NCBI GenBank assembly: GCA_964485235.1
Contig: CAZAIO010000069.1
Coordinates: 1-14,454 of the forward strand
Direction: 5' to 3'
Source: CAZAIO01 sp964485235
Lineage (GTDB): Bacteria > Chloroflexota > Dehalococcoidia > GIF9 > UBA5629
DNA: 14,454 nt
The notes under the pieces are model-generated. The model was not told the origin of the DNA. It was given only the letters and a program-made list of their open reading frames with translations, and did not search any database. A program made the position numbers and the translations under genes. The number at the start of each line of letters is the position of its first letter. The first letter of the stretch is position 1. Below are positions 1 to 7,225 of the stretch, piece by piece.

Positions 1-157
1 CTCCTAATGTTGTTCCACCTACATATTTCCTAAGAGTAGCCTCACTTAACTCCTCGCTCCTGGACTCACTGTTGGTCAGATCGACTCTTAATATTTTTCC
101 GGTATAACCGTAAATAGGCTGGCTGTCCTGTAATAATTGAGTTGTAGTTTTTAACAT
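1..157 (-). CDS. Second aldehyde:ferredoxin oxidoreductase (AOR family), N-terminal fragment
   Basis: This is the first 52 codons of a gene running off the left edge. The translation begins MLKTTTQLLQ and contains YGYTGKILRVDL, then LSEATLRKYVGGT. These match the N-terminus of the complete AOR at 1420-3318 (YGYAGKILRVDL, LSEATLRKYIGGT), so the two are paralogues. That stretch is the start of the AOR N-terminal tungstopterin-binding domain; the FeS-ligand cysteines would lie outside the window. The ATG at 155-157 is preceded by AAGGAGG (reverse complement of 162-168) at good spacing, as in the complete AOR. It is the third minus-strand gene after the AOR and the SDR. Family assignment is confident; the substrate is unknown, and whether the gene is intact cannot be seen here. 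Confidence 0.88.
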   Translation of the reverse strand, partial: MLKTTTQLLQDSQPIYGYTGKILRVDLTNSESRSEELSEATLRKYVGGTTLG

Positions 158-380
158 AAGTCCTCCTTTGAATGCATCAACCTGAATAATCTAATTTATT
201 GGATTTATTATAGTATGACACGTTAGACGTGAATCCGGCTACTTAACTAATATGCAGCCGGATTCACAGATTAATTTCTCCTGCTCCCTATACACAATTA
301 TATCGTCTGCATAAAGAACTAATAAGGTCACCTTCAAACACTCAATTCTCTATTTATTCGAAATTTATCCGAAGTGTTCC
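158..380. other. Spacer between SDR gene and second AOR gene; possible minus-strand promoter elements
   Basis: This 223-bp stretch has no convincing gene. On the minus strand it has perfect TATAAT hexamers at 212-207 and 302-297, but no good -35 element about 17 bp upstream of either, so a dedicated promoter for the second AOR is only possible. An 18-bp quasi-palindrome with one G-T pair lies at 188-205 (AATC T AAT TT ATT G GATT), just downstream of the first TATAAT. The hairpin at 229-267 is listed separately. Confidence 0.35.
229..267. repeat. 12-bp perfect inverted repeat in the SDR-AOR spacer
   Basis: GTGAATCCGGCT (229-240) and AGCCGGATTCAC (256-267) are exact reverse complements separated by 15 nt. 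RNA from either strand would form a stable 12-bp hairpin. No T-run follows on the minus strand, the direction of the flanking genes, so it is not a canonical intrinsic terminator. It may be an mRNA-end or processing hairpin, or a regulator dyad. A similar CCGG-containing hairpin occupies the preceding spacer of the same gene series (1301-1330). Confidence 0.7.
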
Positions 381-1262
381 TTATAATCCCACAAGAGGCG
401 GGAAGACCTCTGTGAGTTCATCCACAGTCCACTTATCCATTTTCCGAACGAAAATATTCTCTCCGGGTAATTCGCATGGTTGCGGGAATATGCAAACATC
501 ACCGGCACAGACATAGATAAATTTTCCGGTAATCTCTTTGGCTCTATCGGTAGCCAGGAAAACAACAACCGGAGCAATATCCTCAGGTCCTCCGGTCGGT
601 CCACCCAGAATTCTCTGCCGTATTCCGGGAAATAGCGGTGTGACAGCGCTTGGTAAAATTGAATTAACAGTTATCCCGAATTTTTTTAGCTCTATAGACA
701 AATTTGTTGTCAGACCTAACACGGCTGCTTTAGCAGTCCCATATGCCGCAAATGAAAAAGGCAGACCGCCGGGGAACATGGACGAGCCTCCGGTCTGGAA
801 AGCTGCTCCTGAAGAAAAATTAATAATACAACCGCCCGTATTTTGCTTTTTCATTTGCGGAACTGCAGCTTTAATAGTGCCGAAATAACCTTTTATATGA
901 AGGTCCATGGTTAAATCCCAGTCTTGTTCAGTAAAATCGGCGACGGTCGGTGCAATTTTAAAATTGCCGGCACAGTTAACTAAAATATCAATCCTGCCGA
1001 AATTATCCACTGCTGTTTTAATTAAATTCTCACAACCGGCTAACGTAGTCACAGAATCATAATTTGCAGCAGCTATACCTTTGTCTTTTTTAATTTGATC
1101 GACCGCTACGTCTGCCGCTTTTTTCCCATCCTCTAAAGTCCCAATATCATTTATAACTACTTTAGCCCCCTCTGCCGCTAACCCCTTTGCTATTGCATTA
1201 CCTATCCCGGTTCCCCCACTCCCGGTTACTACAGCTACTTTGCCGTTTAATTTACCACTCAT
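381..1262 (-). CDS. SDR-family dehydrogenase, MFE-2/17-beta-HSD4-like (3-hydroxyacyl-CoA dehydrogenase type)
   Basis: This 293-residue short-chain dehydrogenase/reductase is predicted to oxidise or reduce a hydroxyl/keto group with NAD(H) or NADP(H) in the cytoplasm. Visible elements are the Rossmann glycine motif TGSGGTGIG (13-21), NCAG at 96-99 (usually NNAG), a catalytic serine in NFSSG (150 or 151), and the Y174-x3-K178 pair. VVINDIG (35-41) and AANYDSV (65-71) resemble the dehydrogenase unit of peroxisomal multifunctional enzyme type 2, which acts on (3R)-hydroxyacyl-CoA. About a dozen extra residues sit between the serine and tyrosine, and there is a distinct C-terminal tail (WTVDELTEVFPPL). 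The ATG is preceded by AGAAGGAG. It lies between two AOR genes on the same strand. SDR membership is certain; acyl-CoA as substrate is inference. Confidence 0.9.
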   Translation of the reverse strand: MSGKLNGKVAVVTGSGGTGIGNAIAKGLAAEGAKVVINDIGTLEDGKKAADVAVDQIKKDKGIAAANYDSVTTLAGCENLIKTAVDNFGRIDILVNCAGNFKIAPTVADFTEQDWDLTMDLHIKGYFGTIKAAVPQMKKQNTGGCIINFSSGAAFQTGGSSMFPGGLPFSFAAYGTAKAAVLGLTTNLSIELKKFGITVNSILPSAVTPLFPGIRQRILGGPTGGPEDIAPVVVFLATDRAKEITGKFIYVCAGDVCIFPQPCELPGENIFVRKMDKWTVDELTEVFPPLVGL

Positions 1263-1281
1263 TAATTAAAACTCCTTCTCT

Positions 1282-1335
1282 CAATTCATTAACTGATAAC
1301 CATTAAACCGGAATGAAATCCGGTTTAATGAATTG
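1282..1335. repeat. Two overlapping, mutually exclusive inverted repeats between AOR and SDR genes
   Basis: CATTAAACCGGA (1301-1312) pairs perfectly with TCCGGTTTAATG (1319-1330) around a 6-nt loop. The right arm also belongs to a second dyad: CAATTCATTAA (1282-1292) is the exact reverse complement of TTAATGAATTG (1325-1335). Both helices cannot form at once. No T-run follows on the minus strand. The SDR ribosome-binding site (reverse complement of 1273-1280) lies immediately downstream on the minus-strand transcript. The element could be an mRNA stability or processing structure, or a switch affecting SDR expression. Confidence 0.6.
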
Positions 1336-1419
1336 CTCACAGTTTATCACGTATTTTTTTAATACTCTATAGATTCTATTCCTTTACGATAGTATAACTT
1401 AATTTACAGTAACCTCTTG

Positions 1420-3318
1420 CTAGAGTTGCGAAATCACAGGTTCCAGGCCCAGATCTTTCAATGTTTGCGGCAACGGTTTACCTGTCTTTTCATCCCAACC
1501 CATTAAATTATAGTAGTTCTTTATCATACTATCCCAGTGAGGCATTATGCCTTTTCCCTGCATCGGACCATCCGGCAAATCGGAACCATATCGTTCCGAC
1601 GGTGCGTCAAGTTCAGCACCAATTCCGGCACGCAGGTTAAATACCCTGGCTAAATTAACTGCTCGCCTGCCAATTAATAAAGCCTCCTTCACATCCACAT
1701 CCCAACCGGTAGCTGCATTCACTGCGTCGCATAACATATCAAGTTGATTATTTGTATTCCAGTTACATGTTACCAAAGAGTCTTCGAATATCATAGAACC
1801 CTTGATCCTGGCTTCTCTGGTAGAGACCATAACAGGATCAAAAAGATCGATATTATCCGGTAGATCAAACAATTTATTTGGTGATTTTCCAAAGTTCTCC
1901 AGAGTTCCCACATTAGACACGCAAGTGTCGAACATTTCATGCCACATAGCCCTGTGGTCATGGCTTCGCGGTGAATTGCCCTTCATTGAGTGAACAGCAA
2001 AACTCGGTGCATCACCACCTATTTTTTGTGCAGCTCTCATTACTCCTTCAGCCAAAACATCGCCAAATCCCTTCCGGTGAGCGATCATGTTTAGCAAGGT
2101 CATCACAGCTTCACCATTACCCCATGTCAATTCCAAACCACCAAGGTCTTCTTTAGTTATAAGTCCCTTCTCATAACACTCCATAGTAAAAGCTACAACC
2201 CAACCGGTCTCATTAACTTCAAGTCCCAGATAATCGGTTTCATTCGCCAGGATAACACTCATAGCAGCATCGTCTACCCCGATTAATGCACTGCATGATG
2301 CCATTCCCTCATATTCCGGCTCTTCCAAAATCCGGCCTTCATATTTACCTTCCGTTACCCGCATTGTGTGACAGTGTTTTGCCTGACAGGCCCAACATGG
2401 ACTGGGTTTTGCATCGAACCTGGTCCGGATACTCTCTGCAGAATATTGCATGAGCTTCTCCTTGGCAATAACATGATCATTAGTTGTATAGTTTTTCACC
2501 GGTACCCAATGAATCATGGTTAGAGGAATAACTCCGCCTATCGTTCCTTCCTTAAAAAAATCGGCACCGAACTTATCAGATAAAACGTTGTCAAGTATTT
2601 TTTTGGCATGCTCCGATAAAGCCTCTTTGTCTTTTAGCGGAATTGTCTTTTTACCCCTTTCAACAACTATGGCCTTCAGCTTCTTCGACCCCATAACGGC
2701 ACCAAGACCGTTGTGACCTGCAATATGTCCCGATTCAGTGAATATACAGGCAAACCTGACCAGGTTCTCCCCCGCAGGTCCAATACTCAAAACACATGCT
2801 TGTTTATCTTTCTTGTTAATCTCTTCTTTAATCAAGCGGTCTACTGCATAGTTATCTTTCCCGGCAAGATGGCTTGCATCTCTGAGTTCAATACCATCTT
2901 CGGATATGTGAAGATAGACCCATTCGGAAGCCGCCCCCTGTATAATAACAGCATCATAACCACAGAACTTAAGAAATGCCCCGAAGAAGCCGTTAGCCTG
3001 CGAACTGGCAATTCCATTAGTCAACGCACCTTTTGTAACTACCGAAACACTCCCTGTACCGCCCACTTTAGTCCCGCCTAAAGGACCGGTTCCTATGAAA
3101 AGGCGATTATCCGGATCAGACCATTCAATACCTGGGTTAACTTCATCATACACATACTTAATACCTAACGCCGTTCCACCGATATATTTTCTTAAAGTAG
3201 CTTCACTTAATATTTCGCTCTTTGACTCTCCTTTGTTTAGGTCGACACGTAATATCTTTCCGGCATAACCATAAACTACATTATTACATTGCAATGTTTG
3301 ACTCTTTATACCTGACAT
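1420..3318 (-). CDS. Tungsten-containing aldehyde:ferredoxin oxidoreductase family protein
   Basis: This is a complete 632-residue AOR-family enzyme, a typical length. The family uses a tungsten (or molybdenum) bis-pterin and one [4Fe-4S] cluster to oxidise aldehydes to acids with ferredoxin, or the reverse. The N-terminal domain shows KILRVDL, GTGPLGGT (77-84), ASSQANGFFGAFLKFCGYDA (104-123) and GHNGLGAVMGSKKLKAI (201-217), all at conserved family positions. Candidate cluster ligands are C308, C311 and C316 in SPCWACQAKHCH, plus C518 in DSLVTCNW. The first three are spaced C-x2-C-x4-C; the well-known archaeal enzyme has C-x2-C-x3-C. The ATG is preceded by AAGGAGG. No ferredoxin or FeS electron-transfer subunit is adjacent. 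It is divergent from two aldehyde dehydrogenases. The family is secure; substrate and direction are unknown. Confidence 0.95.
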   Translation of the reverse strand: MSGIKSQTLQCNNVVYGYAGKILRVDLNKGESKSEILSEATLRKYIGGTALGIKYVYDEVNPGIEWSDPDNRLFIGTGPLGGTKVGGTGSVSVVTKGALTNGIASSQANGFFGAFLKFCGYDAVIIQGAASEWVYLHISEDGIELRDASHLAGKDNYAVDRLIKEEINKKDKQACVLSIGPAGENLVRFACIFTESGHIAGHNGLGAVMGSKKLKAIVVERGKKTIPLKDKEALSEHAKKILDNVLSDKFGADFFKEGTIGGVIPLTMIHWVPVKNYTTNDHVIAKEKLMQYSAESIRTRFDAKPSPCWACQAKHCHTMRVTEGKYEGRILEEPEYEGMASCSALIGVDDAAMSVILANETDYLGLEVNETGWVVAFTMECYEKGLITKEDLGGLELTWGNGEAVMTLLNMIAHRKGFGDVLAEGVMRAAQKIGGDAPSFAVHSMKGNSPRSHDHRAMWHEMFDTCVSNVGTLENFGKSPNKLFDLPDNIDLFDPVMVSTREARIKGSMIFEDSLVTCNWNTNNQLDMLCDAVNAATGWDVDVKEALLIGRRAVNLARVFNLRAGIGAELDAPSERYGSDLPDGPMQGKGIMPHWDSMIKNYYNLMGWDEKTGKPLPQTLKDLGLEPVISQL

Positions 3319-3571
3319 AATTTCCCTCCTTGAATAATTAAACCATCAATCGTAAAGATTGCAACTGCAAAATACTATTCCCTGTGCTTTTTATTCATGA
3401 AATAAGGTAATTTGAAAATTTGACTTCGCTACATGCCCGAGACGGATACATTAAATTTTGTCTGTCGATTCAATGGGAATAAATTGGAATATACCTTAAT
3501 ACGTTTTCCAACTGATACGTAATTACATTCGCAAGTAAATTTCAATGTAATTCAATCTATGTAGTTTGTCG

Positions 3572-3585
3572 ATGATTTGCATCAC
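3572..3585. promoter_or_regulatory. FNR/CRP-family operator-like dyad 1
   Basis: The sequence A-TGAT-TTGC-ATCA-C matches 8 of 10 defined positions of the FNR consensus TTGAT-N4-ATCAA. Its centre is 29 bp from dyad 2. The site type is inferred by resemblance; no regulator gene lies in the window. Confidence 0.45.
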
Positions 3586-3600
3586 CATTATTGTTTTTCA

Positions 3601-3614
3601 GTGATTTAAATCAT
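3601..3614. promoter_or_regulatory. FNR/CRP-family operator-like dyad 2
   Basis: G-TGAT-TTAA-ATCA-T contains a perfect 12-bp palindrome (3602-3613) and matches 8 of 10 FNR consensus positions. It differs from the inner 12 bp of dyad 1 at only two bases. It lies about 45-50 bp upstream of the start expected from the TATAAT at 3644-3649, near the spacing of activator-dependent class II promoters. Confidence 0.5.
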
Positions 3615-3649
3615 TGACACAGCAATTTATTTGATTTAGTTTATATAAT
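3614..3649 (+). promoter_or_regulatory. Candidate ALDH promoter (TTGACA ... TATAAT, long spacer)
   Basis: A perfect TTGACA (3614-3619) and a perfect TATAAT (3644-3649) face the ALDH genes, but the spacer is 24 bp, too long for a standard sigma-70 promoter. The TATAAT may instead rely on an activator bound at the adjacent dyad 2. The predicted start near 3656 would leave a leader of about 80 nt. Confidence 0.4.
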
Positions 3650-3684
3650 ACAAATAATACAATGGAATCTTAATATGTTAATAT

Positions 3685-3698
3685 GTGATGTTCATCGA
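3685..3698. promoter_or_regulatory. FNR/CRP-family operator-like dyad 3
   Basis: G-TGAT-GTTC-ATCG-A matches 8 of 10 positions of TTGAT-N4-ATCAA. It lies downstream of the candidate TATAAT, so a protein bound here would be expected to repress the ALDH promoter. It is the weakest of the three because the right half is imperfect. Confidence 0.3.
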
Positions 3699-3734
3699 TA
3701 ATTCTATCCGGTATAAACAAAGGAGGAGCAGCGC

Positions 3735-5186
3735 ATGAAAAATCACAATATGTGGATAGGTGGTAAATGGGTCGAAGCCGAATCAGGAAAGTTATCTGAT
3801 ATTATTAATCCGGCCACGGAAGAGAAGATCGGCCGTGTTCCTCTTGGCGACCAGAAAGATGTAGATAAAGCCGTCGCTGCTGCCAGAGCAGCTTTCCCTT
3901 TATGGTCGGCAAAACCACAGGACGAGCGGTACCAAATCCTCCTGGATATCGCCGCTTCAGTAAGAGCAAATCTATCTGAACTGATACCCATGGAAGTCAT
4001 GGAACATGGTACTCCTGTTGGAATGGCTAACGGAATGTTTGCAGGTATCACAGGGTCTATGGAATGGATACCTCAAGCGTGCCGTACTTTATGGGGAGAT
4101 TACATACCGACATCCCAGAATGCCAGGTTTTATCTCAAGCGTGAACCGATAGGCGTATGCGGTCTCATCATACCGTGGAACGGCCCTTTAGCTGTGGCTA
4201 TCGGTATGTCGATTCCTGCACTGGCTATGGGCAATACATGTATAATCAAACCTCCGAGTGTCAACGCCCTTACTGTTCTCAAGTACGGTGAGATACTGGA
4301 AAAACACGGACTCCCACCCGGAACAGTAAATATCGTTACCGGCCCCGGCAGTACTGTGGGTGAGGCAATCGCCTCTCATCCCGGCGTAGGAATGGTATCT
4401 TTCACAGGAAGCTGCGAAGTGGGCAAGCGGATTATGGAACTCGGAAGCAAGACTGTAAAACGCCTCAATCTGGAACTCGGCGGCAAAAATCCTTTTATCG
4501 TCCTCGAAGATGCCGATATAGACATGGCCGCAGGAAAAGCCGCTATGGCTCAACTATGGAATACCGGACAGATATGCGCCTCCCCCGGGAGATATTACGT
4601 ACATGAAAAAGTCCACGATGAATTTGTAGAAAAGTATATTGAAAATGCAGGAAAATGGACTGTGGGCGATCCGACCGATGAAAAGACGATGATAGGACCG
4701 GTAGTCAGCGCAGCACACCGTGATCATGTCGAATATTATATTAAAAAGGGTATTGAAGAAGGAGCCAAACTGGTAATGGGCGGTAAACGTCCTGCCGAAC
4801 CGCCTCTTGATAAAGGCTATTTTATTATGCCGACCGTATTTACCGGTGTTACCCAGAACATGACTATCGCCCGGGAAGAGATTTTCGGTCCGGTCGCCTG
4901 TATTATCAAATACTCCGATGAAGATGATGTGATAGAGATGGCAAACGATACTACATTCGGCCTGTGTGCATCGGTCTGGACAACTAATATACCGAAAGGG
5001 ATCAAGTATGCTGATGCGATAGTTGCCGGTAGTGTCTGGATAAACGACCATCTGGTCATGGGCAATGAGCTGCCCTGGGGTGGTTTTAAAGAGAGCGGTA
5101 TTGGTAAAGACCATCATATTCTCGGTCTGGAAGCATATACACAACATAAGCTCGTTTCATTTAACATGGCGCAGGCTGATAACTAA
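3735..5186 (+). CDS. NAD(P)-dependent aldehyde dehydrogenase (first of pair)
   Basis: This 483-residue classical ALDH oxidises an aldehyde to the acid with NAD(P)+. Visible motifs are the oxyanion Asn149 in IIPWNGP, cofactor Lys172 in KPPSVN, FTGSCEVG (223-230), the general base Glu247 in LELGGKNP, the nucleophile Cys281 in NTGQICASPGR, and Glu382 in REEIFGPV. The residue equivalent to ALDH2 Glu195, which binds the ribose, is Ser175; this may loosen NAD specificity towards NADP. Full length and all catalytic residues are present. There is no signal peptide, so it is cytoplasmic. The ATG has a strong AGGAGGAG site. The second ALDH follows after 79 bp on the same strand, probably in one operon. 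Divergence from the AOR suggests shared aldehyde metabolism; the substrate is unknown. Confidence 0.95.
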   Translation: MKNHNMWIGGKWVEAESGKLSDIINPATEEKIGRVPLGDQKDVDKAVAAARAAFPLWSAKPQDERYQILLDIAASVRANLSELIPMEVMEHGTPVGMANGMFAGITGSMEWIPQACRTLWGDYIPTSQNARFYLKREPIGVCGLIIPWNGPLAVAIGMSIPALAMGNTCIIKPPSVNALTVLKYGEILEKHGLPPGTVNIVTGPGSTVGEAIASHPGVGMVSFTGSCEVGKRIMELGSKTVKRLNLELGGKNPFIVLEDADIDMAAGKAAMAQLWNTGQICASPGRYYVHEKVHDEFVEKYIENAGKWTVGDPTDEKTMIGPVVSAAHRDHVEYYIKKGIEEGAKLVMGGKRPAEPPLDKGYFIMPTVFTGVTQNMTIAREEIFGPVACIIKYSDEDDVIEMANDTTFGLCASVWTTNIPKGIKYADAIVAGSVWINDHLVMGNELPWGGFKESGIGKDHHILGLEAYTQHKLVSFNMAQADN

Positions 5187-5265
5187 ACGGTGTCTTTGCC
5201 CAACATAGCATAATTACTTTTAAAAAGGTTCATTCAGGTAAATTATAAGTAAGGAGAAGAGTACA

Positions 5266-6708
5266 ATGGAACAACCCAAGATGTTGATAGATGGAAAGTG
5301 GGTATTGGCCAAATCAGGTAAAACATTTCCTACTTTCAATCCGGCTACAGGGGAGGAGATTGCTCAGATACCTCTGGCCGGACCGGAAGAAGTAGATATG
5401 GCGGCAATGGCCGCACGAAGGGCTTATAAAGCCTGGTCCAGAAAAACCCAGACAGAACGGTCCTCCATAGTTTTCAAACTGGCTGCTGCATACAGGCAGC
5501 ATGCCGCAGAAATCGCAAAGCTCGAAGTCCTTGAACACGGCACTCCGTCGGCGGAAGCGCCTGGCTTGCCTATGGCAGCAGCGGCGATGTCGGAATACGC
5601 GGCATCAGCCAGCAGAACGCTTATGGGAAACTACATCAACGCTGTGCCACATTCATTAATACACCTGCAAAGAGAGCCGATGGGTGTATGCGGAATCATT
5701 ACACCATGGAACCACGCGTTCATCATGATAGCAGTAAAAGCAGCAGCGGTGCTGGCTACCGGTAATACCTGCGTTATCAAACCGCCCAGTGTTAATTCAC
5801 TGATCGCACTCAAACTTGCAGAGATAATCGACGGTATAGAAGATATTCCCAAAGGCGCGGTAAATGTAATCACGGGTCCCGGCGGCTCTGTCGGTACCGC
5901 AATTGCGTCGCATCCTGAAATTGATATTATCGGCTTTACCGGAAGCAGTGAGACAGGGAAAGCAATCATGTCTGCCGGCAGTTCAACACTCAAACGCTAC
6001 GTCCTTGAATGCGGCGGAAATAATCCTGTCATTATATGTGAAGATGCTGATTTAGATGCCGCTGTTGAATATCATGCCATGTGGCAGTATCACAATGCAG
6101 GCATGCACTGCTCGGACGCAGGAAGATATTATGTACATGAAAAGGTATACGACAAATTCGTTGAAAAATTCCTCGCTAAATCCAAAACTTACGCTCCGGG
6201 CGATCCTGCGGACAAGAATACTTTCCTGGGACCGCTTGCCAGCAGAGAACACCGTGACAGAGTAGAAGCTTATATTAAAAGCGGTATAGATGAAGGTGCA
6301 AAACTGCTCCTTGGAGGCCACAAACCTGCTCCTCCGTTCGACAAGGGATTTTATGTGGTGCCTACAGTTTTTTCAGAAGTCAAACAGAATATGAAAATAG
6401 CCAGAGATGAAATCTTCGGCCCGGTGGCAGTTATTATGGATAAATACTCTACCGATGAAGAAGTCATTGAACTTGCCAATGATACGCGTTACGGGTTATG
6501 CGCAGTAGTATGGACGGAAGATATGAGGAAAGGAATAAAATTCACTCAGGAAATCCACGCCGGTGCCGTATTCGTGAATAACCAGATACAAACTCCGGAG
6601 ACAACCTGGGGCGGGTTCAAAGAAAGCGGTATAGGTATCGAAGGCTCCGTAGTAGGTCTCGAACAATATACACAGTTGAAAATGGTCGTCCTGAAATACA
6701 AGAAATAA
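5266..6708 (+). CDS. NAD(P)-dependent aldehyde dehydrogenase (second of pair)
   Basis: This 480-residue ALDH is clearly homologous to its neighbour along the full length (EHGTP, REPxGVCG, GNTCxIKPPSVN, GRYYVHEKV, IARxEIFGPV). Active-site residues are Asn149 (TPWNHA), Glu248 (LECGGNNP), Cys282 (AGMHCSDAGR) and Glu382. Two canonical positions differ: GQxC is GMHC, and ELGGK is ECGGN. The active site may therefore accept a different substrate from the first enzyme. KPPSVN again puts Ser where Glu195 would be. The ATG is preceded by AAGGAGAAG. The gene ends 31 bp before an intrinsic terminator, which closes the two-gene unit. The pair looks like an old tandem duplication that has diverged. Function as an ALDH is near certain; the physiological aldehyde is unknown. 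Confidence 0.94.
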   Translation: MEQPKMLIDGKWVLAKSGKTFPTFNPATGEEIAQIPLAGPEEVDMAAMAARRAYKAWSRKTQTERSSIVFKLAAAYRQHAAEIAKLEVLEHGTPSAEAPGLPMAAAAMSEYAASASRTLMGNYINAVPHSLIHLQREPMGVCGIITPWNHAFIMIAVKAAAVLATGNTCVIKPPSVNSLIALKLAEIIDGIEDIPKGAVNVITGPGGSVGTAIASHPEIDIIGFTGSSETGKAIMSAGSSTLKRYVLECGGNNPVIICEDADLDAAVEYHAMWQYHNAGMHCSDAGRYYVHEKVYDKFVEKFLAKSKTYAPGDPADKNTFLGPLASREHRDRVEAYIKSGIDEGAKLLLGGHKPAPPFDKGFYVVPTVFSEVKQNMKIARDEIFGPVAVIMDKYSTDEEVIELANDTRYGLCAVVWTEDMRKGIKFTQEIHAGAVFVNNQIQTPETTWGGFKESGIGIEGSVVGLEQYTQLKMVVLKYKK

Positions 6709-6739
6709 AATTTTAGCAGTTCACTCTCCAACATACTTA

Positions 6740-6775
6740 AAGGCTCTGCCGGTACGTGGCAGAGCCTTATTTATT
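6740..6775 (+). terminator. Intrinsic terminator of the ALDH pair
   Basis: AAGGCTCTGCC (6740-6750) pairs perfectly with GGCAGAGCCTT (6758-6768) around a 7-nt loop, and the hairpin is followed by ATTTATTAAT. This 11-bp GC-rich stem lies 31 bp past the second ALDH stop codon. The remainder, 6776-6984, holds no recognisable gene; only a weak 5-bp stem (AACAG 6833-6837 / CTGTT 6843-6847) followed by a short T-run was seen. Confidence 0.85.
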
Positions 6776-6984
6776 AATCCCCATACTACTATTCAATAAT
6801 AATCTATATTATCGTCAGCGCTATCTCCTGACAACAGGTTATCTGTTATAGTTTTTCCTTGCTATCGCCGCAATGATCGCAATATATTACATCATTATTC
6901 TAAAGGCTATATTATCGATAAAAACAGGCTACGAATGAAAATAATAACTCTTATAACGTATCATTTGAAAGTTAATATGAAAAG

Positions 6985-7215
6985 CTAGTCACCGATGTGA
7001 AGTGCCCGAAAATCTCCGCCACCGTCTATAAGAACCGGAAAGCCTTCAAGTGTATTCGGGATATGGTCCAGGCATTCAGTATTACCATTATCTACAAATA
7101 CCCTGATGCAAAGAACACCGTTTGTTTCCCCCACGGCAACACCAGTTACGCCTGGTATATCCATTAATTCGGACGTATGCTTTTGTAGTACTTTCTGTAT
7201 ATCTAATCCTGACAT
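6985..7215 (-). CDS. Small free-standing homologue of the neighbouring protease's N-terminal domain
   Basis: This protein of about 76 residues has no signal peptide, so it is predicted to be cytoplasmic. Residues 4-71 align without large gaps to residues 33-99 of the protease encoded upstream. Shared features are an H near position 13, DIPGVTGVAVG versus DTPGVNGVAVG, a central beta-rich stretch ending in a V/F-F-V/T run, then IPNTLEGFPV versus LPKSVEGIPT, and GGxFxAL. Equivalent short domains precede trypsin-like domains in NAL1-like bacterial proteins; their role is not established to my knowledge. The start is uncertain: an in-frame GTG (7216-7218) and an ATG (7213-7215) adjoin, and neither has a Shine-Dalgarno site. 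The gene begins right after the protease terminator, so expression may depend on read-through. It could also be a decaying duplication fragment. Confidence 0.7.
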   Translation of the reverse strand: MSGLDIQKVLQKHTSELMDIPGVTGVAVGETNGVLCIRVFVDNGNTECLDHIPNTLEGFPVLIDGGGDFRALHIGD

Positions 7216-7225
7216 CACATTGTTT

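Larger units (their letters stand above)
3319..3734. promoter_or_regulatory. 416-bp divergent promoter region between AOR and ALDH genes
   Basis: There is no gene here. The spacer separates the divergent AOR (minus) and ALDH (plus) genes and is AT-rich near the plus-strand side. It holds three FNR/CRP-like dyads and a candidate plus-strand promoter (listed separately). No equally clear minus-strand -10/-35 pair was found for the AOR. The ALDH ribosome-binding site AAAGGAGGAG sits at 3719-3728, just before the ATG at 3735. Confidence 0.75.

Noticed and set aside
3684..3699. Classical CRP site TGTGA-N6-TCACA
   Set aside because: Only the left half is perfect; the right half (TCGAT) is poor, so the FNR-type reading fits better, and even that is moderate.
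4554..5147. 197-codon minus-strand reading frame opposite the first ALDH
   Set aside because: It lies wholly antisense to a gene with all catalytic residues, has no recognisable motif, and looks like a codon-bias shadow.
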